From the NCBI GenBank assembly GCA_014843695.1, contig CM026393.1:11968772-12032771 (forward strand): DNA of 64,000 bases, written 5' to 3'. The DNA is from Archivesica marissinica (Eukaryota > Mollusca > Bivalvia > Venerida > Vesicomyidae). How positions within the stretch are numbered: position 1 is the first letter of the stretch; each line of letters opens with the position of its first letter. The translations under genes were made by a program, and so were the position numbers. Below the pieces are notes generated by a model, which worked only from the letters and a program-made list of their open reading frames with translations, made no database searches and had not been told where the DNA came from. Below are positions 23,715 through 38,700 of this stretch, piece by piece.

Positions 23715-26700
23715 GTAAGCGGTTTATTTACACGTTATTACCCCTTTCAACACCACACACCTCGAAACAGGCCTACAAAAAGTGTACGGCTCGTAAAAGA
23801 CGGCTCATCACGAGTGGGCTCATCTGGATCTGCACTTTTTGCCAGTAATATTACCCATTTTGATAAATGAACTGGTCCAACTGTAATTCTCTTAATAATT
23901 TATTTGTCTAAAAATATCCTGCACCAGTTCGTGACAGTTAGTTTATACAAATATATTTTAGCTCGATTGCGAAACAAGTTATTTCAACTTATATTAATCA
24001 CTCTCGAGACCTCATTCCTGATGGAATCCATCGCCACGAGGGAGAGAGAAGAGGCAACGTGGAATTTAAATGCCTTGCCTAAGGACACAATCGTAATGGC
24101 TCCAGCGGGACTCAAACTCTGGACTTCGTGACAGATACTTGGTTAATACATTCAATGTATCGTGTCGGCATGTTAATGAGGAACATAATAAATGTTTACC
24201 TACGAGAGAAATATCAAACCATTTGATCGGAAAGGCTCCCAATAAATACCATAGTATAGTCATCAAATCACACTGGATAGAAGTGAGCGCGGAGACATGT
24301 GTAGTACCTCTGGGGGAAATGGGGCTACCCACCCAGTACCTAGCATGAGTTGCTGAGGTCTTTCACAACATGTAACAGGAATGGCCAATCAATGTCCTCG
24401 GTTCTGAAACTATAACTATGAATGAGATCCATTCGTTCGACTGTCTGGTGTAAAACTCATCAGTTCGTATTTGACTAGGACCTGGAATGTAAGAATGTGA
24501 AGCATTCTATCCAAGTGTTCCTTACCCAAAGAGTCCGCCTCTGTGGTCGAGTGGTTAAGGTCGCTGACTTGTATACCACTGTAACCTATCATCACTGATG
24601 GTCACGGGTTGGAGCCCCGCTCAGACCGTGTCTCATTTATATGAAAAAGTTGGCAGTTTCTTACGGAGGTTGGTGCACCCAAGTACTGGTTAACCGCTGG
24701 AGCCTGCCCAGGAAAGGTGTTGTTAGGTAAACTGCCCGCCGGCGATATAGCCCAATATGGTGCTGATGCAGGCGTAAAACCCGAAATATAACATATAACA
24801 TAATTACGCAAAGAATGTGTATTATGTCTGCCACGAGAAGTTGGCTCTGACAATACTGGGAAATTTGAAATATGAAAATATACTACTGTTGTAATATTAG
24901 CAGGGAAGTTAACATGTTCTGTTTGTTAAGTCTTCATTATTTTACATGTTGTTGTTTGTTTGTGAAATGGATGGAAATACCAATTTCTATTTATAAATAC
25001 AAATGTACATGTAACCACACAGTGAAATAATGAGAATTCTATTACTTAATAAAAACTATATGTTTATACAAATTCATTTTAGCTCAATTTCGTAACAAGT
25101 TCTAACAACTTATATTAATCACTCTCGAGACCTCATTCCTGATCGAATTCATCGCCACGAGGGAGAGAGAAGAGGCAACCTGGAATTTAAATGCCTTGCC
25201 TAAGGGCATAATCGTAACGGCTCCAGCGGGGCTCGAACTCCGGACCTTTCGTACCTGAAGTGAACGCGCATCCACGCATGCACTATCACGACTATTACTA
25301 GAGTGGTGGAACCTATGCTCGGCGTAAATCCAACATATAATGGCCAGTATAAAATGTTAATTGCACTTGCCGTATATTGTTATCGTGAAAACAACTTTCA
25401 AATAACTCTTGTTGACAGTTTTAGCTTCATCACGTGACCTTGTTGCTCAAATTCAGCTATCGCAACGGCATCCGTTTATTTGAGGAACTCAATTCTCCAG
25501 GGCACCTATGCACGTCTTATTTTGATATAGTAACATCATTGAATAAAACACGTACTGTACAGGTGTTAATCAGAAAAGGTATAGAAACTAATTTTCGTGT
25601 TAGGTGTCGATTTTTAAAATTCGGATAGCTACCTGAATTCCTCATACAAAATATCAGTTTCGGTGGATATATTCTCCCAATGATGTGATTGTTTATATTC
25701 GTCTGCTGGACCAGTCACGTGACAGTTGCATCAGGCTACCGATACACACAGAGGGATGCTATTGAACCATGGACAACTACGGCGTGCATAGGAATACGCC
25801 GATCATAGATTCCACCACTCTACATGTGTTAGTTCATCAAACATACATACAGTCTACATTCGTTATGTCAAAGTCGGTTATGTCGAATTATCCGGTTATC
25901 TCGAAGTCAGATCAAAGTCGAACACTTTCATTTTACATATAACTGGATCTGTAGTATTTTGTTCGGTCCGATGGAATTCGACATAACGGATGTAGACTGT
26001 ACATGTACATATCCGATGTCGACTTTAAGTTTTATGTTATATTTTCAGAATGAGGAACTGCGGACGAAATTGCATAACAAAACCGATCAAATAAGTGAGC
26101 TGAAACAATGTACGTATGAATCAAAGAGAGAAAACAGTTCCATCGATAATCGTTTCTTTTTATTAAGACGTATCAAATCCATGTAGTTATATTGTAATTA
26201 TAGTAGATACAGTCTACATCCGTTATGCCACAGTCGGTTATGTCGAATTATCCGGTTATCTCAAAGTCGGATCCAAGTCCCGTTTCAGACAATATTATTT
26301 TACATATAACTGGATCTGTTTATATCGAATTTCATTACGTCAAACTTCGGTTATGTCGAAGTATTTTGTTCGGTCTGGTGGAATTCGACATAAGGGGTGT
26401 AGAATGTAAAAGTAAAGTAAAGTGTTTGTTTATTATAGTGTCACTGATATTTAAAGGACCAGCCATTTCTGACTTATGAGACACCTCTTTTAATGAACAA
26501 TAGTACTTCCCAAATCCTATGCTTTTATGTCAGGCGCCAGGGTGGTAGGCAATATGTAGCCATTATTTAACTAGCTGGCGGCTCACTAACCGGCCATATC
26601 AGAACAAACCCCTGACGAGATTCGAACCTTCGACCTCCCGCTGGACGCCTCAACCACAACGCACGTATACCACTGTAACCTATCATCACTGATGGTCACG

Positions 26701-29700
26701 GATTCGAGCCCCGCTCAGACCGTGTCTCATTTATATGAAAAAGTTGGCAGTTTCTTAACGGAGGTTGGTGCATCCAAGTACTGGTTAACCGCTGGAGCCT
26801 GCCCAGGAAAGGTATTGTTAAGTAAACTGCCTGCCGGCGATATAGCCCGAAATGGTGCTGATGCAGGCGTAAAACCCGAAATATAACATATAACATAATC
26901 AACCACAACCCCACGGAGACGGTATATGTAATAAAATTAGTATAAAATAAATAAATGTTTATTTTTGTTACAGTAATAGAACCAGCTCTAGAAGAATACA
27001 ATAAATTACAGAACGTTTATGAGATAGAGAAAGGATGTAGATATGAAGCACAGACATATGCATCTCAGGTACTCTACATGTTCACACAGTAAATTATCTC
27101 CGAGGCAGTCCGATTAGCGTAGTGGTTAGCGCGCTCGTTTATCACCAATGCAACCCGGGTTCGATCCTCGGACTCCGGTTTCCTCACATACAAATGACCA
27201 CATTTATGCTTTCATCTGTGCCAACGAGAGTGATTAATATATTTGTTTAAGTTGTTAAAGCTTGTTTCAAAAATAAATAAAGTTTAAACCTTTTCAAATG
27301 ATCTCTTTTGATTAATCTAGTTCATTGAATTCGTTGTTACTTGTCCTGTAGTATTTGTAAATTTGAAGCATTTCTATGACTGCAAAACAACTATAGAAAG
27401 TATAGTTAAAGTGGTACACCAATGTTTATTAACATGCTATGAAGACAGTTGATGAAAATACAAACATTGACATGTAGTTGTTTACGTCTAGTGTAGTTAT
27501 TTGAATTTATCATTTCCCAAGATGTTTGCCTGATTTCAAGTGATGGTGTATGTGCTTTTATTATAGATTGTGAAGCAGAACAAGATACTGAAAAGACAGA
27601 GTATGGATCTCCTAGCGGTTGCTAATAAAAGTAGTACTCCGCTTCACTTAATGGATATAAACTTAGACGAGGATGATCCTGAAGAGAAAACGTTAGAAAA
27701 TGGATACCAACAGTCATTGAACAACACTATAGGAGGTGATTTGTATTTTCGGTTTTAGGATATATTGCTTTAGTAGCAGTGTTTCATGTTGAGATAGCAA
27801 TGAACCTATATACCATTTTGAACTACAAATTAAAACTTTGTCGCTGAGACAAGACTTTGTACGCTATGTACTCATTTACAAAGACATGATAGAGAACCAG
27901 TGTATTGAAACCACTTTCTATCCAATTGCCTCCTCTCCCTGATAGCACATGTGTTGAAAAAACAAACAGACAGTTTAAAAGTTGTTTCATCAATCGTTTA
28001 TCATCACAGTGATGAAATAGTATTATTGATAGAAAATGACTTGACTGTTTCAATATTAGCAGTATTGTTCGTATTCATTTAACATTTCGTTATATACTTC
28101 AGATTTGAAAAATGATGTTGGACAATTAAAGGCTAGTCTATTAACAGCCCGAGACGAGCTGCAGGCTGAGAAGGATAACTACAAGTGGGCATCTTCTATG
28201 GTAATTCAACTACCACTTAATTGTAATAACGTTTACAATCGACATATTTGCATGTACTTTTCCAAGCATATGTAAGATTTACTTTTATGACCTGGCAACA
28301 CCTCACCTGCCTAAACTAATTGCTCAAATAACATCATGAACACCTACATATATCAAGTTAGCAGCCTGACAGATCTCTAGTTACTGGCCTTGTCTGCCTC
28401 CATGGTCGAGTGGTTAAGGTCGCTGACTTGTATACCACTGTAACCTATAATCACTGATGGTCACGGGTTCGAGCCCCGCTCAGACCGTGTCTCATTTATA
28501 TGAAAAAGTTGGCAGTTTCTTACGGAGGTTGGTGCACCCAAGTACTGGTTAACCGTTGGAGCCTGCCCAGGAAAGGTGATGTTAGGTAAAACTGCCCGCC
28601 GACGATATAGCCCAAAATGGTGCTGGTGCAGGCGTAAAACCCGAACAGGTTACAGTCAAACCACCCATTGACTACATATAATCTATTATTGTATAGTGAC
28701 ATATAGGATACTTTTCTCGTATATTTAGGGAAACACATTCATATGGTTATACCAGACTTTCATTTGTTTATACGTGGTCTAGTGATTAAGACGTCTGCCT
28801 AAAAAAACAGAGAGGGAGGTTGAAGATTCGAACATGTTCAGGGGTTCATTCTGTTATGGCAAGTTGGTGAGCTTCCAGCTAGTTAAATAATGGATACCGA
28901 TCAGCCTGGCCTTCAATAGGATTCACGATTTACTGATGTTTATACGAGGAGTCTCATAAGTCAGAAATGGCTGGCCCTTTCAATAGGGGTGACACTATAA
29001 TAAACAAACTATTTACTAAGACTGTCGGATTAGCGCAATAGTTAGTGCGCTCGCTTCTCACCAATGCAACCCGGGTTCGATTTACTCAGACCGTGAAGTT
29101 TGTGAGATGGTACAGTGATCGCCAGGTAGGTGGGTTCTCTCCGGGTACTCCGGTTTCCTCCCACACGAATGACCAAATATATGTTTTCATCCACGCCAGC
29201 GAGAGTGATTAATATAAGTTGTTAAAAATTGCTTCGCAATCGTTGTAAAATAAATAAAGTTTAAACTTTTTAACACTTTACTTTTATTTTGCTACATTTC
29301 AGTACAAGTCGGTGAAATCACAACTGCAACATACAGAAACATCATTAAAACAACATAAAGACGCAATGAAAGAATTATCCACAGGTAATCATTTTGTACC
29401 GAGCGCATCTTTTGTTAGATTATCAATTTACAAGTTTTCAAGAACACTAAGCAACACCAGATTTATCTGTCTTAGAGAGAAATTGAAAACATCGTAGATC
29501 TTTGCTAAGATACAATATTATAATAAACCTCTGCAATGTTTGTTCTAGATGAATAACAGTTATTCTGTTTGTAAGAAATGTAATTTCAATGCATTCTCCA
29601 CAATATCGACTGGAGAAAAATAAATAAATGTGTGTTTTTAAGTTTATTTATCGTCGCTACCGGTTGCCCATATGAGCGAAGCCTCCTGAAGAGATATGTC

Positions 29701-32700
29701 ATTTTAGATTTTTGGAGGATAGTGCAATGATACAGACAGACACCCATTCCAGAGTCTCCTCTGGTTCTTTTACGTGCAGTGTACAGCACCGACACGAGAC
29801 CTCGGTTTAACGTCCCTGAAGTCTTCCATCTGAAAGACTGTTAAATATATACAGTTTAGTGGCAGTATGTATATAATACACCCTTCTAATTGCAGTATCA
29901 GAGGCAGCTTATGAAGAATATGAAAATCTTAAAGGGAAATATGAGCTAGAAATGAAGCGGAGGAGTGTGTTTGAAAAGAAAATAGAAGAGGTTTAGCTGT
30001 CTAATATCACACAATGAAACTATTATATAGATGTTGTTGAAAATCTGCTTAATGAGTTGTTTTGTTTCTATATCTTATCAACTGCGGTAGCAGTCACCCA
30101 ACCACGCTTGTAGCATTTGTTAATGATATAATGGGTCTAATGACAATACATGTCTTGTGTGTCTGTTTTACGTTTATTTATCGTCGCTACCGGTTGCCCA
30201 TATGAGCGACACCTTCTGAAGAGATTAGTCATTTTAGATTTTTTTGGAGGATAGTGCAATGATACAGACATAGACCCATTCCAGAGTCTCCTCTGATTCG
30301 TTTACGTGCACAGTGTAAAGCACCGACACAAGACCTCGATTTAAAGTCCCATCTGAAAGACTGTTAATTTTATTATAATCGGACAGGGGATCGAACCTGC
30401 GATCCCTGGATTACCAGTCCAAATATATACATGTCTTGTCTACAATGAATTTAATTTTGAGTTTCCCAAATTAATATACTAGAAAACTTGTTAGGAAATG
30501 TTAACTTCAACTTGTTAGTTTGAAATTATACTAAATAAAGAGTGCAATTGATACAATGTGCATAGATCAGAGATTCGTTAGAAGGCATTCGAACCATATA
30601 AATATAATGTTAGTAGACTACCTGCATTTACCATGTTTCATGTGTGTACTCATTATAGGTTGCAGTACAAAATAACAAAATGAAACGACAAAGTGAGGTA
30701 TTATTGATGAAGGTGACGCCTGGGGAGCAGTTACATAAAGCGTTGATGGAAATAGAGGATCTCACTGATAAGCTAAATGAACAGAGGAACTATTATGATG
30801 CAGAGGTACGTTTATAATATGGTGCTGGTTTCTTCAATCGTTCAGTCGTGTAGTTAACCCAATCAACACCAAGTAACTGACATGGACTGGTGCATGATAT
30901 TTGCATACCAATAAATTAATAAGTAAATTACACGTGGACCAGTTCATTTATCAAAATGGGTAATTTTGTCTAAAAATAGTAATATTACTGACAACAAGTG
31001 CAGATACTCATGAAACGGCTCATCACTTTTACTTTTTGTAAGCCTATTTAGAGGTATGTAGTGTTGAAAGGATTGATGAACGTCTGTTGGTTGTGTTTTC
31101 TGATGATTTGCATTTTTATGATCACATCCAATGAAATCATGTTTTATATAATCTAGTTTTAGCTTCCTATTTGAACCGTCGCATTATGTATGTCGTTGTA
31201 TGTTATAATGTGAGTTGTGTCTTGCAATAAATACTGTTTAACCCTCTCAACCCCAAGTAACTGACATGGACTGGTGCATGCTATTTTTAAACCAATAAAT
31301 TAATAAGAAAATTACATTTGGACCAGTTCATTTATCAAAATGGGTAATTTTATCTAAAAATAGTAATAATTATTACTGGCAAAAAAGTGCAGATCCTGAT
31401 GAGACGGCTCGTTACCAGCCGGCTCATCTGGATCTACACTTTTTATAAGCCTATTTAGAGGCCTGTGGGGTTGAAAGGGTTAAACCAAGAACCCAAAGGT
31501 CCGTTTTGGGATATGCATGTAGCAGATGTATTTTATCAGGGAATGTTTATCACCCGATATAGTGATACTAATTGAAAACTACCTAGTTCCCCTGTCCCGT
31601 CCTGCACGTCACTGTCATTCCTTAAGCCATAGGTTAATTACAGCAACTACAGACTACTACAAGTTTTCCTTTTTTCCCAAGAACAATCTACCATTGGAAC
31701 CATCTCCCTCCTGACATTGTCCAACTCCCTACCATAGAGCAATTCAATACGTCAGTTTGCTGTATTGGTCATGCCAGCCCCTATTTGTTCTGCTCAGCTG
31801 CATTTAAATGCTTAATCAAACTTATTTTTCATTACTTTCTTATATTTATGCTTTTAACTACTCATACTTTTAACTTCTTTGCGGTTATTGATGCGCAACA
31901 TGTCTACATACCAACGAGGGGTTTGACATTAGAGGATGATAGATTGATATATCATATGTATGTGTGTACATTTCCATGCACACTTTCCTTAAGCAACATC
32001 AAACTAGTAGAAGCGATCATATATCCAAAATGGCCATTTTGAATATATTTTTTAACCGGTTGGTCAATTTTTAAAAACATGTCTTGTTTATGAATCAAAA
32101 TAATGTGATCATCATCTGTGGCTAGGATGTTTTTAATGAAACCTATTGCAACCTGTTCAATCCGCCGATGCCAGCTGCTACCTATTATGTTATCACAATA
32201 TGTGTGTTTTACGACGCTACAGGTTTTTCAAATGAGCAACGCCTCCTGAAGCGATTAGTCATTTTAGATTTGTGGAGGATAGTGCAATGATATAGATGAT
32301 ATAGACAGAATCCCATTCCATAATCGCCTCTGGTTCTTTTAGTGCCCGGTGTACATATCTCGGTTTAAAGTCCCATCTGAAAGACTGTTCATTTTAATAC
32401 GGTCAGACGGGTATCGAACCTGCGATCCCTGGATTACCAGTCCAGCGTGTTACCACTGGACTACAGATCCGTTTGTTTATTACAGTATTTAATTAACACG
32501 TCTTAAATAGTTCATTTATGCTCATTTCCAGAAATCAATCTTCAAATAATATATGGATAATCACTTGGAAATCAATGTTGGGGTTCAAGTATTTCTTGAG
32601 TCCATGTTTCATCAGTATGACGTAGTTATCCAGATGTTTTGTGGACACTTGTTGCTGTATTCTGACGGTAACCCATACTGGATTGTAGAGGAATCTGTTG

Positions 32701-35700
32701 TGTTCTTTATGTGGCCTCCATGGCCGAGTAGTTAGGTCGTTGTCTTTAAATCACTTGCCCCATCATCGCTGCAGGTTCAAGTCCCACTGGGGTGTCAAAT
32801 TATCTCGAGTCAAAAAGCTATCCAGTTGGCTTGCGAAAGATCGGTTGTTTTACCCTGTTGCCGTCCATGCCTGAAATACTACTCGGAGGGGCAGCCGAGG
32901 TCGGTCTTCCCCCACAATACTATCTGGAGAGTCGCCTTATGATCTAAACTGTGGTGCAACTTTAAACTCCAAAAACAAACAACAAATCCTTCATCATATG
33001 AAAGCGGGACTGTTGTCATGCAACCATTAGTTGTTGGTACTACTCTATGTCATACAAAGCAACTAACAATGTACTAAGTATACACGTGGTACTACTTTCT
33101 TAAATGTCAAATATACACTAAGATGTACATTAACACACACATATTCGCTCACTAATATCATAACTCTATTATAAATATTATAATATTTTCGTTCAGATAT
33201 CAAGACTAGAGTCCAAAACACAATGCCATTCGGATAACGAATCAAGTATGAAAACAATAGAAAGTGAAAGAGAATCACTTGAAACCGAAAAAGATGACTT
33301 GTTGAACCGTATGAAAGAATATGAAGATAAATACTCAAAGTTAGAGGAACATTGTAAGTAAAATTATGGTGCAAGTAATGGTATGTCCTTCCATTGTTTA
33401 AAACAATATTCAAGCGATCTAGATATATATATATATATATGCATGTCATGCATCATCTGTTGTTACTGCATATAGAAGAGTTTATATCGATGTATATATT
33501 ATATGTTTAACTGTCAGTAGAAAAACATGTGTCTCTTCTTTTTTTTAAACTTTTATTATCAAGTTTTAACAACTTAATTAATATAAAAATCACTCTCGTT
33601 GGCGCGGATGAAAGCGTAAGACTACCTGGAGAAAACCCACCTGTCTCATTGTATTGTTGAAATATTAGCATGTCACACTATACAAATAGAAATTAAGTTC
33701 ATTCTCCTTTGAAAATTGATTTGTCATTGCATATCATGACTGTGCAATTCAAAATGTATATTTAGTTAGAATAACAAGATACATGAAATTGTATATGTTA
33801 TATAAATACAATTCTGTTATATATATATATATGTCTAACTTTTTCCTTACTATGTTATACATTCCATGACGTCGGATTCATTGTAATATGTTACTCGTTT
33901 TTTTAAACAAAATGTATTATGAGAGAGACAATACTTTTTGTTGTCCCCGAAAATAAATGTTTGAGTAGGCAAACTACTTGAACTGTCACATGGCTGATGT
34001 TTAGTGTAAGCTTTATTTATTTTACAGCGATTGCAAAGGAATTTTTATCGAATGAAAGCGTAAATGTGGTCATTCTTGTGGGAGGAAACCGCAGTAACCG
34101 TAGAAAACCCACCTGTCAGATCTTGCGACCACCGTACCATCTCAGATGATATTTATTTATTGAGATTATAATAATTTGTTCAGTATTTAATGGTGGTTGA
34201 CATATGAGACTGTGCAAATCATATATTCCGGTCCCATGTCCATTAGTGATTCCTTATATTAATTACTGAAATAATTTGTCTGCAAGACTGATTTGTTATT
34301 CAGATGACGTGCTGTTAAAGAAATATGAAGATTCGAAGCGTCCACCACCCCCACCTCCTCCACCCCCACCGCCACCAGTAACTACAACAAAGGGGTAATT
34401 TTATATTTTTATTTGTTATGTCTATTGTTACCCATCAATCATTGTCTGATTATTATTGGAAGATTAGTCTGTTGTGGCGGAGAGTAGACCACCTGCATTT
34501 CCAGGGTAAGAACCAGTACTTAACTCTTAACCGCCAGAAACTTTCTCTCATATCATCATGTATCCCTGATGGGGAGCGAACCTGCATCCCTAATGATAGC
34601 TAGCTGTGAAAGATCAGTTCTAAGTGTATTAGACCACTCGGCCATGATGCTCTTATCAGCGAGTTATTTTATCATAGAATGGCAGCCTGTAAGTTGTCAC
34701 AGTGATGTAGTAATATGTCAAGATTTTGTATAGCAATGTGCAATTGTGTAATATTGTGTAATAATTTTAAAATTTTTTTTGAAGTATCTAACTTTAATTA
34801 GTAATTAGACTTTCTGTTTACCAAGGAGATGAATTTACATAGGCTTTGTATTAAGCTTGTTTTCAAATCCTATTTGTCTTACAATCATTTATAATAGTTG
34901 TATATGTATAATTATATATATATATATGTAACAGAACAAATAAATAATGTTTAGACTAATTAGTAATTAACAAAGATTATAATTATTAAGTTAACCAGCG
35001 TTACAGTGTACATGCACATTTATGTAATTTATTTTCAGTATCATAAATGGGCGGGGTATTTATTTTACATGGCACTTTTTGAGTTATATGAATCTTCTTA
35101 TATTTGTACTTATTTATTGTTTCAGATTTTTATCAAAGATATTAAGAAAAAAGAAAATTGATAAAGAGGCTAAATGTAAGTTCTATGTGTGTAATTTGCA
35201 AATAAACGATACTATAGTATAATTATTATACGGAGATAGACATAATTATATCTTTATTACCTCCACAATGGGAGAGCAACATAATGATGTTGAACATATA
35301 CAAGTAAAGCATGTAACAAAACAGAAAATACAAATGGTATGTACATATATGTATGAAATTAAACAGTGTTATTGTTGTTGACTGAATAAAATTAGATGAA
35401 TCCAATACTGAATCTTGTCGAAACAAAACACATGGTCCATATTAGGCAGCATAGTAAAATTTATTGTGTCATGTCGATATGTATGTCTATGACGGGCACT
35501 CTGTGATAAACTGTAACATTAATACAAATAACAACATACCTGTACCTGACACAGACACCCACACTAAACACACTAGAAATATCAACCCACCAAAACAATG
35601 TAGGTGGAACTATCAAGATAGAGACTCATATATACATAATATTAATACAACTGAAATAACACATACATTAAACAGCATGCAAAATCCCACACAAGAACAA

Positions 35701-38700
35701 ATGGATCTATTATCCTGTAAATTATCATCAATGTTTGTTAATACAGCTGAAATAACATTCGCACATAAACCACATACTCAATTCCAAAGTAACAAACATA
35801 AATGGTATGGTCCTGACTGCAAAAAGGCCAAGAAAATTTACACTAAGGCAAGGAAACGATATAATAAATACCCTTGTGTACATAATAAACTGACCCTAAC
35901 ACACTCTTGCAAGTTTTATAAAAATACAATGAATAAATATATCAATAAATATAACAAAGCTAATGAATACAAACTCAGAAACATGCATAAAAGCAAGCCA
36001 AAGGCTTATTGGCAATTTTTGAATAAAATTAATAAAAAAAACTGCATACATTCTCCAAACCTGCAAGATCTCTATGATCATTTCAAATCTGTAAATACTG
36101 ACAATACAGATACACCCTCTGATGAATATATTATTGATGAGAACACGAACGACGATTTAAATAACCAATTTACAGAAGACGAAATAAGTAAATGTATTAA
36201 TTCATTAAAAAACAATAAATCCCCAGGTATTGATGGTGTACTAAATGAGTACATCAAGAGTACTAGCAATCAATTGTTACCTATTTATGTACAGATATTT
36301 AACATAGTTCTTAATACAGGTATAATACCACTAAACTGGTCAGAGGGTATTATAATACCAATCTATAAAAACAAAGGTAGCCCCAAAGAACCTATCAATT
36401 ACACACCAATAACACTACTCTCATGTATTGGCAAACTATTTACGTCTGTACTTAACAACAGATTAAATAATTTCATAAATGATAATAATATACTTAAACA
36501 GAACCAAGCAGGCTTTCGGAAACATTATTCAACACTAGATCATATTTTTACTTTAAACTCTATAATAGAACTACTTAGGCACCAAAGAAAAAAATTATTT
36601 TGCACATACATTGACTTTAGTAAAGCGTTCGACACCATTTGGCGAGCAGGAATGTGGCAAAAACTACTAACATATAATATAAAAGGCAAAATATTTGTAG
36701 TAATAAATAATATGTACAAAAACATTAAATCATGTGTGCAACTCAACACTCCAAAAACAAACTCTAATGTTGATGGAACTCATAGGACATCAATACCTGA
36801 AAATCCATCACCACCACTAAGATCAGAATTCTTCACCTGCAGCATCGGTGTAAGACAAGGCGAAAACCTCTCACCTGTGCTCTTTAACCTCTATCTCAAT
36901 GATCTGGAAGACTTCTTAACATTAAAGAATAACACTGGCATAAATTTAAATGATCTAACACAAGAACTATTACCAATGCTAAAAATTATGATTCTACTAT
37001 ATGCTGATGATACAATTATTATGGCTGAGGATCCTATTTCCCTTCAAAAATGTCTTGATGATTTCTCACAATACTGCACAAATTGGAAATTAACAGTAAA
37101 TATTGAAAAAACAAAAGTTGTTGTATTCGGATGCCGAAACTCAAACATGTATTCCTTTAACTTAGATGGAACACCTATTGAGACTGTTGACTCGTACAAA
37201 TATCTAGGTATATACTTCTCTAAATCTGGCAGCTTCCTTATGGCAAGAAAGCATCTGGCACAACAAGCAGAAAAAGCCCGTCATTACCTTTATAAAATAA
37301 TCAATAACTTACACCTACCAATGGATCTAATGCTAAAATTATTTGATAATACAATTTTACCTATATTGACATACTCAAGTGAAATATTTGGCTATGAAAA
37401 TGTAGACATTCTAGAACGCATCCACTTAAAATTCCTAAGGTACATAACTAAAGTTAAAAAAAGTACACCTATTTACATGCTCATGGCAGAACTAGGAAGA
37501 TTACCATTAAACATAACAATTAAATGCAAAATGATAAACTACTGGCACAGACTGGCAACAGGTGACCAAAACAAACTATCATACAAAGTATACAAATTTA
37601 TGCTAAATTTGCCTAATTTCACATCTAAATGGATAGAACATATTCAAAATACACTCATAAATGCTGGCAGACCAGATATATGGAATAATCCTCTAAGTTT
37701 AAGCAGTAATTTTATCAAAACATTAATCAGTCAGTCAAAGTGATATTTGTATTGGAAATGTTGCTAGAATTTAAATAATTAAATGATATTTGTATTGAAA
37801 ATGTAGCTAGAATTTAAATAATTAAATGATATTTGTATTGAAAATGTTGCTAGACTTTAAATAATTAAATGATATTTGTAATGAAAATGTTGCTAGACTT
37901 TAAATAATTAAATGATATTTGTATTGAAAATGTAGCTATACTATAATTAAATCAATAAATGATATTTGTATTGGAAATGTAGCTAGAATTTAAATAATTA
38001 AATGATATTTGTAATGAAAATGTTGCTAGACTTTAAATAATTAAATGATATTTGTATTGGAAATGTAGCTAGACTTTAATTAATTAAATGAAATTTGTAT
38101 TGGAAATGTGGCTATACCTCCAAATTGAATATAGACACATTGGTATTGTAAATGGAACTCGTGTTTGTGATGGAAATATTTCTTGACGTTCCATAATGTA
38201 TTTTATAATCTTGAGATATTGCTTGGAAGGAATTGTAATTATATGTTACTATTGGCATCAGTATGCTATATGGTATTGCAGACATTTGTAGGTGGTTTAT
38301 ATGCTACAATTGCAGATTTATCAAAGCATAGTAGGCTGAATGTTCGTACATAGTTCAATATCTGGAGTATAGTGTATGATTAGACTACACCTTTGTATCG
38401 TACTCTTAGTGAGTGAGTGAGTGAATGACTGAGTGACACTGACTGACTGACTGACTGACTGACTGACTGACTGACTGACTGACTGACTGACTGACTGACT
38501 GACTGACTGACTGACTGACTGACTGACTGACTGACTGACTGACTGACTGACTGACTGACTGACTGACTGACTGACTGACTGACTGACTGACTGACTGACT
38601 GACTGACTGACTGACTGACTGACTGACTGACTGACTGACTGACTGACTGACTGACTGACTGACTGACTGACTGACTGACTGACTGACTGACTGACTGACT

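Larger units (their letters stand above)
35464..38437 (+). mobile_element. CR1/I-group-like LINE, 5'-truncated, sense in a shootin-1 intron
   Basis: Holds an intact reverse-transcriptase frame (35464-37743), a run of 43-bp tail repeats (37741-38118) and a unique 3' segment that grades into GAGTGAGTGA and the (GACT)n tract. The 5' end falls in the last part of the endonuclease domain (YDGHSVINCNI resembles an SDH-type box). The left boundary and target-site duplication are unresolved. At about 35230-35440 lies sequence that may be a fragment of another LINE in opposite orientation. Confidence 0.85.
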
